NCBI RefSeq assembly: GCF_020405205.1 | Contig: NZ_CP084469.1 | Span: forward strand, 248,001 to 312,000 | Origin: Natrinema salinisoli | GTDB lineage: Archaea; Halobacteriota; Halobacteria; Halobacteriales; Natrialbaceae | Direction of reading: 5' to 3' | Length of the DNA: 64,000 bases | Part shown: positions 34,408-44,713 of the stretch, piece after piece | Layout: each line of letters begins with the position of its first letter | Numbering within the stretch: position 1 is the stretch's first letter | The notes under the pieces: model-generated | The model's input: the letters and a program-made list of their open reading frames with translations, nothing else | Told to the model about the DNA's origin: nothing | The model's database searches: none | Translations under genes and position numbers: made by a program

Positions 34408-36195
34408 ATGGGCTTGGAGTACCAATCGGTGGGCAGAACTGTTGCGCACTATTTACTCGCCGTGACAGTAGGGGGACTCGCGTTTGCGGCCGTTGGAGAC
34501 AGCACACCTCCTGTGCCACTGGGCTGGATGACGCTGGCCGTGTGTGGGGCGTTCATTGTCGTGACGGTGATGCGCCACTACGGCTCCGCAGCCGAGCCTA
34601 CTTCTGTGGCGATAACGCGGTCGGCGCGACCCCCACGGTCACCCGGGATCGTGGTGGGGCTGCTCGGGTTGTTGCTTGTCGGCGGTGTGCTCCGGGGGTA
34701 CGCGCTCGGCGTCCAGAGCTTCTGGTTCGACGAGGCGATATCGGCGAACGCCGCCATCGCGATCCTGGAGACGGGCCAGCCGACGTTTCCGTCGGGCTAC
34801 ACCTACTGGCGAGCGCTTCCCCACACTCTTATGGTGGCCGCGTCGATGGCACTCCTGGGCAGTGGCGAGGCGGCCGCGCGGCTCCCGTCGGTCGTCGCTG
34901 GTGTGATCACCATCGCCGCAACGTACTGGCTCGGCAAGAAGACCGGCGGAGCGCGGGTTGGACTCCTGGCAGCCACACTGCTGACCTTCGCAACGTGGGA
35001 GCTCGCCTGGAGCCGCCAGGCCAGAATGTACCAGCTGTTTCAACTCCTCTATACGCTCTCGATCGTGTTGCTCCTCGACGTTGGCCGGACGTGGTTCGAC
35101 GATGTCAGGACCGGTGTCACACTGGCCGGTGTCAGTGCGGGCGCCATGCTGACCCATCGGATTGGGTACGTTCTCCCTCCGATTACCGTCGTGTACCTTG
35201 CCATTAGAGGCAGCCTCGATCGGCAATTCACGCGTCGTACAGCGGGTGGCTTTCTCATGGGCACGCTCGTGCTTCTCGTTGTGGTTGAACTCGTATTCGG
35301 GGCCTTCGTGAGTTCCACTGCGACCATCGCGACGATAGACGGGAACTACGCGCTGGCCTATGCTGAGTGGCTGGCTGCCAACCTCCAAGGGATCTTCTAT
35401 CTCGGACTGCTCGGTACCGCACTGACGTTCTACCGCGGGTGGTATCGCGCTGGAACCGTACTCGTACTCGCGGTTGGGCCCCCTCTGTGGGTGCTGAGTT
35501 TTCACACTGAGCTCTACGCAACTCGGTATCTCTACTTCGGCGTCCCGATCTGGTTCGTGTGGGCGGCCGTGACGGTCGAGTACGTTGCCACCCTGGTACT
35601 CGAGGGAATTGCAGTAGTCGATCGGCGCGTACGACCAAGTAGTGGCTGCGGACACAGGATTACGTCGGGTCAGAGCAGAGGCGAAGTGACGCTCGTCGTT
35701 GCACTTGGGCTCCTGACAGTGCTGGCCAGCGGTGGTGGCGTCACTGTCATGCCACAGGCGACGTATGACCTTGGTCCCAACGCGCCACAGCCGGAGTTTG
35801 CGGAGGCATACGGGTACGTGAACGAGCACCACACACCTAGCGATGTCATCGCTGCTGGATGGACTGCGCCAGGGCTGTACTATAGTGGGGGTGTCGACTA
35901 CTGGCTGGCACACGACCTACTCGGAAACGGGAATCGGTGGACCGTGAACGGTGAGGAACGGTATGCGGGGGCTGAGCCGGTGACATCAGCAGACGACTTA
36001 CAGACCGTGATGGAGAACCACGAACGTGGATGGATCATCATTGACGAGATCGCCTTTGCGCGACTGTCCCCAGACACGCAGGCGATGATCCAAAACCTCC
36101 CCCAAAAGCATTCTGGATCAGTCGATGTCTATCAGTGGAATTTCTCTGAGTCCCGAGAGAGAGACGATACTGCGCCTTTCACCGTCCGATCATAA
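34408..36195 (+). CDS. GT-C membrane glycosyltransferase (family 39-like)
   Basis: Protein of 595 residues with about ten to twelve predicted membrane helices. The first external loop has the SFWFDEAISANAAIAIL motif near residue 105; this acidic motif is the catalytic signature of dolichyl-phosphate-sugar dependent GT-C enzymes of the PMT/ArnT group. The C-terminal 150 residues are a soluble external domain (YVNEHHTPSDVIAAGW...). I chose the ATG at 34408 (GAGGG four bases upstream) over the GTG at 34393. Likely transfers a lipid-carried sugar to a glycan or protein outside the membrane. Convergent with the next gene. Confidence 0.75.
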   Translation: MGLEYQSVGRTVAHYLLAVTVGGLAFAAVGDSTPPVPLGWMTLAVCGAFIVVTVMRHYGSAAEPTSVAITRSARPPRSPGIVVGLLGLLLVGGVLRGYALGVQSFWFDEAISANAAIAILETGQPTFPSGYTYWRALPHTLMVAASMALLGSGEAAARLPSVVAGVITIAATYWLGKKTGGARVGLLAATLLTFATWELAWSRQARMYQLFQLLYTLSIVLLLDVGRTWFDDVRTGVTLAGVSAGAMLTHRIGYVLPPITVVYLAIRGSLDRQFTRRTAGGFLMGTLVLLVVVELVFGAFVSSTATIATIDGNYALAYAEWLAANLQGIFYLGLLGTALTFYRGWYRAGTVLVLAVGPPLWVLSFHTELYATRYLYFGVPIWFVWAAVTVEYVATLVLEGIAVVDRRVRPSSGCGHRITSGQSRGEVTLVVALGLLTVLASGGGVTVMPQATYDLGPNAPQPEFAEAYGYVNEHHTPSDVIAAGWTAPGLYYSGGVDYWLAHDLLGNGNRWTVNGEERYAGAEPVTSADDLQTVMENHERGWIIIDEIAFARLSPDTQAMIQNLPQKHSGSVDVYQWNFSESRERDDTAPFTVRS

Positions 36196-36432
36196 TCCTC
36201 TGCTCGTCCGCCCTAATGCCAGCACTGGACGAACATATGCTCCGAATTATTATTATATCCTGTGAATTAGAGTTGTACTAAATGGCACCGGGGAACCTCC
36301 GATCCCGTTTTGAGCTACGGGAACGTGGCTGAGAGGGCGAACCTCGGCTCTCAATTGGCAACTTCCGCGCGACGGTGTCTCGTACACGCTGCAAGAGCCC
36401 AACCAGCCATATTTAGATTTGAGCGCCCACCT

Positions 36433-38733
36433 CTATAGACTGGCTTGGAGACATTGATTGCGGATTGCGCCTTCGCAAGAGAGTCGTCCATGACCAAAGT
36501 TGGAAACGGCATCCAGTTCCTCAACTGAGTAATCCGTGTAGGCTGTGTGAACATCTATGGAGTCAGGAGCAACTAGCGGAGAAATGGATCTCCTTGTGTT
36601 TAGTTCTGTTTTATTTATCATACTCTGATTAAAGTAATAAACTTCTACAGATGTCTCATCAATACCTTCGCCATGATATTTTTCAAAGTGTCTGGAGATA
36701 TAATTTCGGATCGCGGGATCAATGTGGTAGCTCTTTCGTGTTTCCCAGGTTATCCAACCAGACCCATACTGGAGGAGATCGCGATAAAATTGCGTCGGGG
36801 AATATTGTTGATGACTTTCCATATCGACTACGGTGGCGTTGTCATTTACATCTTGAAGATAATATCCTCGTAAATATTGACCGAATATGGCCTCCTCGCT
36901 CGCATCATAGTTTGTCTCTATTGTCTCATAGGCAGCCGAGTATTCCTCGTCATCATCGGTGTACAGGTCCCACAGTGTGTCGCTCTCTGGTCCGGGAGCA
37001 AGGGGTGACGCGAGATTAAGAACCAACAACCCAACTAACACGTATCTGATGAGCGGTGAGTCAAAGATGGAGATGAATTCATGAGTGCCAAATATCAGTA
37101 GGATCAGGGCTAGAGGTACGATGTGAACAATGTACGCAAAACTCGCGTATCTATCAGCGACATACATGAGGAAAATCAATGAAAAGCTGCACGTAATGTA
37201 CAAATACATGAGTTTCGACCGTACAGGCTCGTCCCGCGTTACGTGAATAGAAAACAAGCCGAAGAGGACGAAGACAACCCCGAGAGAGCGCCCAAACGGG
37301 AATCGAAGCAGATAGTTGAAATAGATGATATTCTCCCGGCCGAAATAGGAGAGGTAATAGGGAAGAAAGGCCAGACGATCTGTAAACGTAACTATCAGTG
37401 ATACTACACAGAGACCGAGCATCCCTCCGGAGGCTGCAAGGAGATACTTTCTCTCTTGAGTCGTTATGGTCTTGTATAGAACGAACAGATATGCAGCTGG
37501 GAGAACAAATAATGTATTTATGTGGACACTGTATCCCAAATAGAGGACTGGAAGTGTTAGAACAGCTAGTTTGATATCGAAATTGAGCCAAGTGTTCACA
37601 AAGTCATTGATTGGCTTCTTGCGGAAATCTATCGTGTTTTCCCCAGTCATTATTCGATGGCTGAGATAAATTAGCAAGAGAAAGAGAGGAATCACCAATG
37701 AATACATTCTGGCCCAGCGGAAGTAAAAGGTCACGGATGGATAGAGGAAAAGCGAGGCACTGGTGAGAAGAGCGATCCACTGCCGTTCAGTGAAGTAGGC
37801 GACAACATAGTAGGTTAATAGAACAGAGAACACACCGGCGATCGCGGATGGAACTCGCGCTGCCCATTCAGAGATCCCGAAGACGACGTACGATCCAGCG
37901 ATGAAGACGGTGTGGGGCCACGCGCGATCATAGAGGACAGGAGTCGGTTCGGAAGCGATCCAATCCCAGAGATAGAATTCACCAGTGTGATAGTAGCCAG
38001 CGGCAGCAGAAATCGTCTGGAATTCATCACCGATAAACGAGATTTTCCCAAGTCGGTAAAAAAAGACCGCCGCTGCCAGCCCAGTGAGCAGAGAGAGGCA
38101 GACAAAATGCCACGTCTGCTGGTTCTGCTGCTCGGTGAGATTCGACCGCTCTGAGTAATATTGACGGTCCCAAATATTCAATCCAACAAATACCACCGCC
38201 AGCACAGCAATCCCTGGCTGGGCAACGAACGTGAGGCTATCGAATAACGGATTGAGTAAGAGAAGGGTCCCTAGCACAAGCCCACCACCTTTCGTTACAC
38301 GTTTTGCGGTACGGTCGCCCCGTAGAGCCAACGTTACTGCGACTGATAGTACTGTTACACCGTAGAGGAGCGGTATATTTATGTAGAACAAAATTGAGTA
38401 TTTTAATGATAATAAATACGATATAATTAATAATATAAGTAAATTGCGTGCAATATATGTGAGTATGTCAGTGTTTGCTATCGGCAACGCTCCTAGGAGG
38501 AGACGCTCTCTTTCCTTCCACAAGATTTGTAGCGATGAGTAGTAGTGGATGAACACGCCTGCAAGACCAGCGATAAACGTTACTAAGAAGAATAACCGTA
38601 TGTTGAGATAGATTTTTGGTTGTATTCCACCTACCCATTTCAGTACACCAATAGCAAGGTAGCTGGCCACGAGCATACGTGCCGTAGTGACGATGAGTGC
38701 GTCTAGCTTCAACTGTTGCTGATTTTTGCTCAT
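36433..38733 (-). CDS. Large GT-C membrane glycosyltransferase
   Basis: Protein of 766 residues, AT-rich codons. It has an extra block of about six helices (1-190) before the GT-C core, whose first external loop carries SFIGDEFQTISAAAGYYHTG near residues 230-250. Further helices and the WARMYSLVIPLFLLL segment match the family-39 pattern, followed by a soluble C-terminal domain. The Asp-Glu pair is in the expected place. Its start overlaps the stop of the LamG gene (ATGA), so the two are translated together. Sugar donor and acceptor are unknown. Confidence 0.7.
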   Translation of the reverse strand: MSKNQQQLKLDALIVTTARMLVASYLAIGVLKWVGGIQPKIYLNIRLFFLVTFIAGLAGVFIHYYSSLQILWKERERLLLGALPIANTDILTYIARNLLILLIISYLLSLKYSILFYINIPLLYGVTVLSVAVTLALRGDRTAKRVTKGGGLVLGTLLLLNPLFDSLTFVAQPGIAVLAVVFVGLNIWDRQYYSERSNLTEQQNQQTWHFVCLSLLTGLAAAVFFYRLGKISFIGDEFQTISAAAGYYHTGEFYLWDWIASEPTPVLYDRAWPHTVFIAGSYVVFGISEWAARVPSAIAGVFSVLLTYYVVAYFTERQWIALLTSASLFLYPSVTFYFRWARMYSLVIPLFLLLIYLSHRIMTGENTIDFRKKPINDFVNTWLNFDIKLAVLTLPVLYLGYSVHINTLFVLPAAYLFVLYKTITTQERKYLLAASGGMLGLCVVSLIVTFTDRLAFLPYYLSYFGRENIIYFNYLLRFPFGRSLGVVFVLFGLFSIHVTRDEPVRSKLMYLYITCSFSLIFLMYVADRYASFAYIVHIVPLALILLIFGTHEFISIFDSPLIRYVLVGLLVLNLASPLAPGPESDTLWDLYTDDDEEYSAAYETIETNYDASEEAIFGQYLRGYYLQDVNDNATVVDMESHQQYSPTQFYRDLLQYGSGWITWETRKSYHIDPAIRNYISRHFEKYHGEGIDETSVEVYYFNQSMINKTELNTRRSISPLVAPDSIDVHTAYTDYSVEELDAVSNFGHGRLSCEGAIRNQCLQASL

Positions 38734-39512
38734 GGTGATCGAATCCGACTCTCTAACTGGGCTAGAAAGACTACCAAACTCAGTAAGACGAGAACGGTTC
38801 CCGTCCGAAATGCGTCAGAATAAATGATGGGCCTGATTGTTTGTTGGTCAGTGTACATTCCTCGGATTTCTTCAGTAGTGAGTGCTCTCTCATGAAGTGT
38901 TATCTCACCAATTTGCCCCTGATAGGGATATCCTCCAGGCCGTTGTCCAATAAAGAGCGTGTCCTCCGTCGGAATACTGCCCCCCGACTTGGACTCTACT
39001 AATTCCCCATCGACGTAGAGTCTGGTGGTGCCATCCCGATGGACGACAGCTAAGTGGTGCCACGCACCGTGGTTGTCCACGTCGTACTGAAGTGTTGTAT
39101 CCCCAGCACTGAATTCGTACTTTCCATAGGGGGCGACAAGTTGCCATGATTTACCGGCGATGATCCCTGCATAGTATTTGTGATACTTATTCTGAACTGT
39201 GGTCGTGAGCGTAAAATCACCGCTCAATTCGTTATCTAATTGGACGTGGATGTAGCCCGACTCTTCGGAAAAGGAAAGAGAGCCAGGAGAACGGTTTGTC
39301 TGATTTGGTTTTTCCCCTACGAACGTAGCATTGCTTGCTGCCGGGCTCAGATCCTCGATTCGATCACCGTCTTCGTACGACCCAGTAAATTCGTAATGGA
39401 GTACGAGGTCTTCGCTGAGGTCCACAGTATTCGAATAGTGAGTGAATCCAACAAGAAATATCGCCGTAGATAATATGAGAAAGATCAACGATGCCGATTT
39501 AATTACGCTCAT
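38730..39512 (-). CDS. Membrane-anchored LamG (concanavalin A-like) domain protein
   Basis: Protein of 260 residues: an N-terminal membrane helix (about 5-25), a LamG/laminin-G-like jelly roll (about 35-220) with the typical NHGAWHHLAVVHRDGTTRLYVD (core WHHLAVVHRDG) and IGQRPGGYPYQGQIGEI segments, and a C-terminal membrane helix (about 232-250). This fold binds glycans. Coupled to the following glycosyltransferase by a 4-base overlap, so it may recognise or present the glycan that the enzyme extends. Not seen as a standard partner of GT-C enzymes as far as I know. Confidence 0.75.
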   Translation of the reverse strand: MSVIKSASLIFLILSTAIFLVGFTHYSNTVDLSEDLVLHYEFTGSYEDGDRIEDLSPAASNATFVGEKPNQTNRSPGSLSFSEESGYIHVQLDNELSGDFTLTTTVQNKYHKYYAGIIAGKSWQLVAPYGKYEFSAGDTTLQYDVDNHGAWHHLAVVHRDGTTRLYVDGELVESKSGGSIPTEDTLFIGQRPGGYPYQGQIGEITLHERALTTEEIRGMYTDQQTIRPIIYSDAFRTGTVLVLLSLVVFLAQLESRIRSP

Positions 39513-39898
39513 GTGGAACGACTTTTGAGTGACTTCCAGTCAGTCTTGGCGCTGAAATGTGTGTTACGGATTGTCCCTCCTTCAAGAGCCGATCGCCCGC
39601 TAATACTATCCACGCAGTCATACTTCCACAGGGCATCACAGAGTACAGATATACCTAAGATTGTTTCGCCGGTTAATGGCGATCCAAAAATCGCAAGTTA
39701 GAGTTGACAACGATACAGTCTCCTACACTACCAGAAGATATGTATTCCAAATAAGGAAATAAGTGACTCTGTACTATAGATGTCTGTTTCTAAAGAGGAT
39801 GTCAGGCCTATTTCAGTTCAATAAGTGATTTCCTCACTCTCACACTTTTTCTTGGGGTGAGAACAAGAAGATGATTGGTAATTTGACAACTCTGGAAG
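39513..39898. other. AT-rich intergenic stretch, no gene seen
   Basis: About 390 AT-rich bases between two minus-strand genes. Only short frames interrupted by stops. It presumably holds the promoter of the LamG-glycosyltransferase pair and the end of the FkbM transcript; no clear hairpin terminator was identified. Confidence 0.4.
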
Positions 39899-40714
39899 TT
39901 AATTCCCTCGGTAGACTGCGACATCCGACATTTCTTCAACGCACATAAACGATGATGAGGCAAGCGTGTTCCGTGCCGAGCGAATTTTATCGGCAAGATC
40001 CTTGAATTCCCGCCTCTGATCGTGAAACTCGATGAGAAGCACATCACAGTGAGCCTCAAGAGCAGCTAATTCCTGAGAAATCAAGTCGTATTCGCTACCT
40101 TCAATGTCTACAAGCAGCATAACGTTTGATAAGTCAAATTCACTTATAAGCGAACTAAATGACAGCGAATCCACAGTCTGGGTACTTCCTTCGGTCTGGT
40201 GAAGGCTGCCACTCCACTCTTCGTCGGGAACCGTAAGCGAGACCGGTTCGCGCGTAGGTGAATAGGCGGCATGAATGACTTGAAAATCACAGTTATTCAG
40301 GTCCCGATTACGTTCTAAGATCGGGATGAGGTGCTTGTTCGGTTCTACCACGATATGTGTCGAGTCAGGTGCCAGTTTCTGATTCGTATAACACGCTGTG
40401 AAGCCGACACAGCCACCGAGTTCAATCACGTCCTGCTCCGGTGTAATATAGGCATCGATCGCGTCTGCCTCGTCCGCTTCATAGCGCCCACGCGCAATCT
40501 CGAGTTGTATCAGTGGGGATATCTCTGCGTTCTGTAAATCTATTTTCACATCACGGTGGGTTAGGACATTGGGCAAAATGGTAGTCAGTATTTGGAGTCC
40601 AGAGGCGGCTGGGGCCGTTCGAAGAAGTCGATCCCACGCTTGACCACCAAGTCCACGCAATCCCCTCCGTCGATATACCTCTTTCGTCCGATCAAATACG
40701 GATCTTTCAGTCAT
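39899..40714 (-). CDS. FkbM family methyltransferase
   Basis: Protein of 271 residues. The SAM-binding motif is at 95-104 (DVIELGGCVG), followed by HIVVEPNKHLIPIL, and the FkbM-typical LLVDIEGSEYDLI at 201-213. Such enzymes O-methylate sugars or small molecules, and in glycan islands usually methylate a glycan residue. Soluble with a basic N-terminal helix region. It stands alone, 73 bases before the glycosyltransferase gene upstream of it, and may share its transcript. Confidence 0.85.
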   Translation of the reverse strand: MTERSVFDRTKEVYRRRGLRGLGGQAWDRLLRTAPAASGLQILTTILPNVLTHRDVKIDLQNAEISPLIQLEIARGRYEADEADAIDAYITPEQDVIELGGCVGFTACYTNQKLAPDSTHIVVEPNKHLIPILERNRDLNNCDFQVIHAAYSPTREPVSLTVPDEEWSGSLHQTEGSTQTVDSLSFSSLISEFDLSNVMLLVDIEGSEYDLISQELAALEAHCDVLLIEFHDQRREFKDLADKIRSARNTLASSSFMCVEEMSDVAVYRGN

Positions 40715-40787
40715 TGTCCATCCCAGTGCTACTAATTGAAGACGTTGGCTCTGTATTCTGAACCATAGGGACTCCTGAATATCGCAT

Positions 40788-41717
40788 TCAGTTCACGGAG
40801 AAACTGGTGACCGTTTCGAGGACTGTTTTCGCGCGATCAAGATGCCCGCGTTGTTTGAGTTCCCAGTGTATGCTTGGCGGAAGCTTGTACAGTGTACGTG
40901 CAGCGAGTTCGGTGACCCTGTTGCCGTACTCGGTGCTATGGTATTCCCGGATCAGATACCCCTGGACATCCCACTTCTTTGCGAAGTACTCCCGGCTTTG
41001 CCGCCGCTTCTGGTCGCTCATCCGGTGCTCTGCGTATTCCCGCATGACTCCCGGCCCTGGATCGTGCGTCACTTGGATCTCCGGAGAGATGGCAAACTCC
41101 CAGTCAGTCTGCAATGCATGCCCGAGAAAGAAATCCACGTGTTCACCGTCGATAACGTAGGCTTCGTCCCAGCAATATGCGTCGAACACTTCCGTTCGAA
41201 ACAGCGTACTGTTCGGTATAAAATCGTATTTGAAATACGTCACTCCTGCTTCGTCGGTGATGGCCTGCTTTTTGTCAAACACGTCGACAATGACCCAGTC
41301 ATCCACGATACGGATGTCGGCAGCACCGACCACGTGAGTTCCGTTTTCGAGCCATGAGGCCGCAACACCGCCAAGCGATGGGTCATTTTCAAGGACATTT
41401 TTTAGACGGAAAATATTCTCAGAGAGGTAATGGTCGTCATCAATCAGTAGTAAATAGTCGGTCTCCGTCTGGTCGAGAATCCGATTTCGTCCAGTGGCAA
41501 GTCCAGCGTCGGGTTTGAGATCCACGATCGTCAAGGGAAGATCAGACTTGAACTGAGCGTAGATATCTCGGTTGTATTCCTTTTGAGGACTATCATCCGC
41601 AATGATGATATCCTCCGGGGGGACAGGCAGGTCACGGATCGAGGCCAAACACGTTCGCAACTTGTCCGGCCGGAGGAAGGTCTTCAGGCCGATTGTGATT
41701 CCGGAATCGGAGTGCAT
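40788..41717 (-). CDS. Glycosyltransferase family 2
   Basis: Protein of 309 residues with a GT-A fold: ITIGLKTFLRPDKLRTCL at the start, IIADDSP at about 38-44 and the metal-binding DDD at 93-95 (LLLIDDDHYLSEN). The C-terminal part (ISPEIQVTHDPGPGVMREYA) holds the acceptor side. No membrane helix, so it acts at the cytoplasmic face. It adds one sugar from a nucleotide donor to a growing lipid-linked glycan or to a polysaccharide. Donor specificity is not readable. Confidence 0.85.
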   Translation of the reverse strand: MHSDSGITIGLKTFLRPDKLRTCLASIRDLPVPPEDIIIADDSPQKEYNRDIYAQFKSDLPLTIVDLKPDAGLATGRNRILDQTETDYLLLIDDDHYLSENIFRLKNVLENDPSLGGVAASWLENGTHVVGAADIRIVDDWVIVDVFDKKQAITDEAGVTYFKYDFIPNSTLFRTEVFDAYCWDEAYVIDGEHVDFFLGHALQTDWEFAISPEIQVTHDPGPGVMREYAEHRMSDQKRRQSREYFAKKWDVQGYLIREYHSTEYGNRVTELAARTLYKLPPSIHWELKQRGHLDRAKTVLETVTSFSVN

Positions 41718-41875
41718 CCACCTAGTGGACGGCTATTCTTAAGGAAAAACAGGCGTATCGTTTCTATCGCCGGATCAGGGTAACAGTATCTTATCACCAA
41801 TTCTAAATTGGGGAACCAGGATAGTATCTCCGCTCGACACCGACAGCAGTTCCACTCAGCGCTTATCCCTAAGAA

Positions 41876-43417
41876 TTACTCGGAGGAGTCTATGTAACGA
41901 TGAAGTAACGGAAATGTCCGCCCGGTCCGTTCCTCGACTCGAGCGAGGAATCGCACGTCTTCAGGTCCAATACCGTGGAAGCAAAGAATCAGCATAGGAT
42001 ACAACATGACCCAGACGATCGAAACAAGCGCGCCCGAGACATCCCCTAAGTCGATCAGGAGATACCCGGCGCTCCCAGTTAGAAATCCCATTAAACTTGC
42101 TCTCATCCCGCCCTGTGAAAGGGGAATAATTCGGAAATTCTGGTAGAGAACCGCCAAGTTGGCTGCGTTCTTCAGCACGATAGCCGATGTTGATGCAATC
42201 GCTGCACCCAGCAGGCCGAACACGGGGATTAAGAGCGCGTTCAAAACGAGATTGACTATTGCCGCCGATCCGGTCGTATACAGCACGGTGCGATTTTTTT
42301 CTAAGCCAATCAACGATTGGGAGGTCGCCCCCATCGCGACGGAGAGAACCGCTCCAAGGACCAAGACCCGGAGCGAGATTGCACCGTCGATGTATCCGTC
42401 GCCAAACAGAGTTCCAAGAACTGGTTCGGGAAAGACGAAGAGAACGAAAAATGGTGGGAGCGTGACAAAGACTGCCCACTTCGTGATGACTCGATAGACG
42501 ATCTGAAGCTCTGTCCGCTTTCCAGAGACATCCAGATGGGCTATCACTGGTGATAACAGGAATCCGCTTGCGACGATGACAGTGATGAGTGCCATCCGGA
42601 GCTGAAATGCGATATTGTAGATACCGACTTGTTCAGAGGAGAGATAATATCCGATCATGAAGGTATCCGTGTGAATGATGAGGTAGTTCATTCCTTCCAT
42701 GGCGACCAATGGAAGAGAAAACGCTAGTAACGGCCGGGCCATTCTGTCCGGCGTAACCTCCTCCCACGATGGGAGCATACGATAAGTAAACACAATCCCA
42801 CCGATTCCGGTCACCGTGAGCGCAATGATTTGTCCGGTCACCGCGCCGACGGCGCCGAACCCGGCAAGTACGAGTCCACTAATAAATACAAAGCGAGCAG
42901 TCGGACGGAGGATCTCGTAGATATAGGCATACGGGCGGGCGGATCGCAACCCTCGTGCGACGTTAAGAGCGATCTTTCCAACGACCAGAAACGGAATGCT
43001 AACCGCGCCAATCCGAAGTAAGCGGGTGAGCGATGGATTCTGAAAGAGTCGAACAGCCACTGGTTCGGAGACGATGACGATACCCGTGGCGATCACAAGC
43101 CCTGATATCACTCCGATCCGAAGTCCTGCTCGGACGACGCCGTAGACTTTGGCGTCTTCCTCCTCATACTCGGGAACCTTTCGTGTCATCCCTTCGTCAA
43201 GTCCGAGCGTCGCAAGCATCGTTGCGACCGAGACCACTGCGAGTGTAAGAATCACGCTTCCATACGCGGGCGGCAGAAGCCATCGAGCCATCACCAGTTG
43301 CGTGAGAAACCCAAAGCCAAGCGCGATCACTTTCCCGCCGAATACGAGTAATCCCCCCGCACTAACGGTCTCGAGCGCGTCGGTGACTGTGTTTGGATTA
43401 TTGTTTTTACCGGTCAT
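41876..43417 (-). CDS. Oligosaccharide flippase (Wzx/MATE-like)
   Basis: Protein of 513 residues with about fourteen membrane helices, the PST/Wzx pattern: GGLLVFGGKVIALGFGFL near the N-terminus, PPAYGSVILTLAVVS, and the mid-protein SLPLVAMEGMNYLIIHTDTF segment typical of polysaccharide exporters. It would move lipid-linked oligosaccharide across the membrane for the extracellular GT-C enzymes or for protein glycosylation. A 168-base gap separates it from the upstream glycosyltransferase. Confidence 0.88.
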   Translation of the reverse strand: MTGKNNNPNTVTDALETVSAGGLLVFGGKVIALGFGFLTQLVMARWLLPPAYGSVILTLAVVSVATMLATLGLDEGMTRKVPEYEEEDAKVYGVVRAGLRIGVISGLVIATGIVIVSEPVAVRLFQNPSLTRLLRIGAVSIPFLVVGKIALNVARGLRSARPYAYIYEILRPTARFVFISGLVLAGFGAVGAVTGQIIALTVTGIGGIVFTYRMLPSWEEVTPDRMARPLLAFSLPLVAMEGMNYLIIHTDTFMIGYYLSSEQVGIYNIAFQLRMALITVIVASGFLLSPVIAHLDVSGKRTELQIVYRVITKWAVFVTLPPFFVLFVFPEPVLGTLFGDGYIDGAISLRVLVLGAVLSVAMGATSQSLIGLEKNRTVLYTTGSAAIVNLVLNALLIPVFGLLGAAIASTSAIVLKNAANLAVLYQNFRIIPLSQGGMRASLMGFLTGSAGYLLIDLGDVSGALVSIVWVMLYPMLILCFHGIGPEDVRFLARVEERTGRTFPLLHRYIDSSE

Positions 43418-43585
43418 CTCTTATATGGTCCTGCTCTCAGTCGAACTCACATCCGACAATGTTCCGCTCAAAAATGTGTTGAAGAGGGCTATACGCCACG
43501 CTGCGAAGGCCTCTGTCTCTTCACTGTACAGTTCGATAGAGAATGGAGGAATTATGTACCTCATTTTTGTAATTGGTAGTCCTTA

Positions 43586-44713
43586 TCATAACGTGCCTAA
43601 CGTGTGTCGCTGGCTGTCGCTCAATAGCTGTTCATACTGACCGCCGACCCAGTCCCAATCGTACTTCTCTTCGACTCGATTCCGTGCTTGGTGTTGCAAC
43701 CGGGTTCGCATGTCAGGATCACGGAGTAGCTGATTGAGTGCATTTCTAAAAGCGGGAATATTCTCTGGATCGACGGTCAGTCCTGCATTCCCAATGACTT
43801 CCGCAGTCCCGCTGTACTTCGACGCAATGATTGCAGTTCCTGCCGCCATCGCCTCTTGTAACGCTACCGGACAGTTCTCGTGACTTGACGGGAATACGTA
43901 TATCGCAGATGTTTCGAGCAGAGTCATAAGTGTCTCCCGTTCGACCCAGCCAGGAAAGGCAACGGTGAGGTCAAGCCGATTAGCTAGTTGCTCCAGGGTG
44001 TCCTTATAGGGACCTTCGCCAGTGATGACAACTTCCCAGTCGGTATCAACGGTGGTGAGCGTCTCAAGGAAGTGTTGGACTCCTTTCCGTTCAAAGAGGC
44101 GGCTAGTGAGAAGAATGCGTTCTTCGGTCGCTCTATTTGCATCGTATGCCCCGTAGTCGAAGCCGTTTGGAATAATCTCGATAGAGAGGTCTGTACCTGC
44201 CGACTGGACTCGGTCAGCGAGATAGCGTGAGGGTGAGACGATACAGTCTGCCTCTGTGGCGACGCGCCGCCAAATTGGTCCCAGAACCTGATGAAGCCGG
44301 CTAAATCGATCCGGGTTGTACCCTGGAACGTCAGAACCGTGTGCAGTGATAAAGTACGGTATATCGTAGAAGCTGCTTAGTGAGTATGCAAGGATTCCAG
44401 TTGGAATAATAAAATGTGCGTGGATAGCATCATAGGTGTGCTCGGCCAGCAATTGGCGTGCTTTCACGAACCCGGACGGAAGATAGCTCAACATTTCGTG
44501 AGGCCGTGACATCGATTGTGACTGACGAAGCGCAGGGACCCGGTAGACATCGATACCGTGTTTCCGCTCCTTTCTCGGCAGTTCACCATACTTCATTGTG
44601 ACAACATCTACCACATGACCGTGTTCGACGAGAGTCGAAGCGAGTGATTCAGTGACCGGTGCTGCTCCACCACCGAGTGGTGGGAACTCGTAATTAAGCG
44701 TCAGAATGCGCAT
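43586..44713 (-). CDS. Glycosyltransferase family 4
   Basis: Protein of 375 residues, GT-B fold. N-terminal FPPLGGGAAPVTESLASTL, middle EIIPNGFDYGAYD, then ILLTSRLFERKGVQHFLETL and the EX7E-type region FPSSHENCPVALQEAMAAGT. A retaining transferase using a nucleotide sugar in the cytoplasm. It overlaps the end of the preceding GT2 gene by 20 bases, so both belong to one transcript. Confidence 0.9.
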   Translation of the reverse strand: MRILTLNYEFPPLGGGAAPVTESLASTLVEHGHVVDVVTMKYGELPRKERKHGIDVYRVPALRQSQSMSRPHEMLSYLPSGFVKARQLLAEHTYDAIHAHFIIPTGILAYSLSSFYDIPYFITAHGSDVPGYNPDRFSRLHQVLGPIWRRVATEADCIVSPSRYLADRVQSAGTDLSIEIIPNGFDYGAYDANRATEERILLTSRLFERKGVQHFLETLTTVDTDWEVVITGEGPYKDTLEQLANRLDLTVAFPGWVERETLMTLLETSAIYVFPSSHENCPVALQEAMAAGTAIIASKYSGTAEVIGNAGLTVDPENIPAFRNALNQLLRDPDMRTRLQHQARNRVEEKYDWDWVGGQYEQLLSDSQRHTLGTL

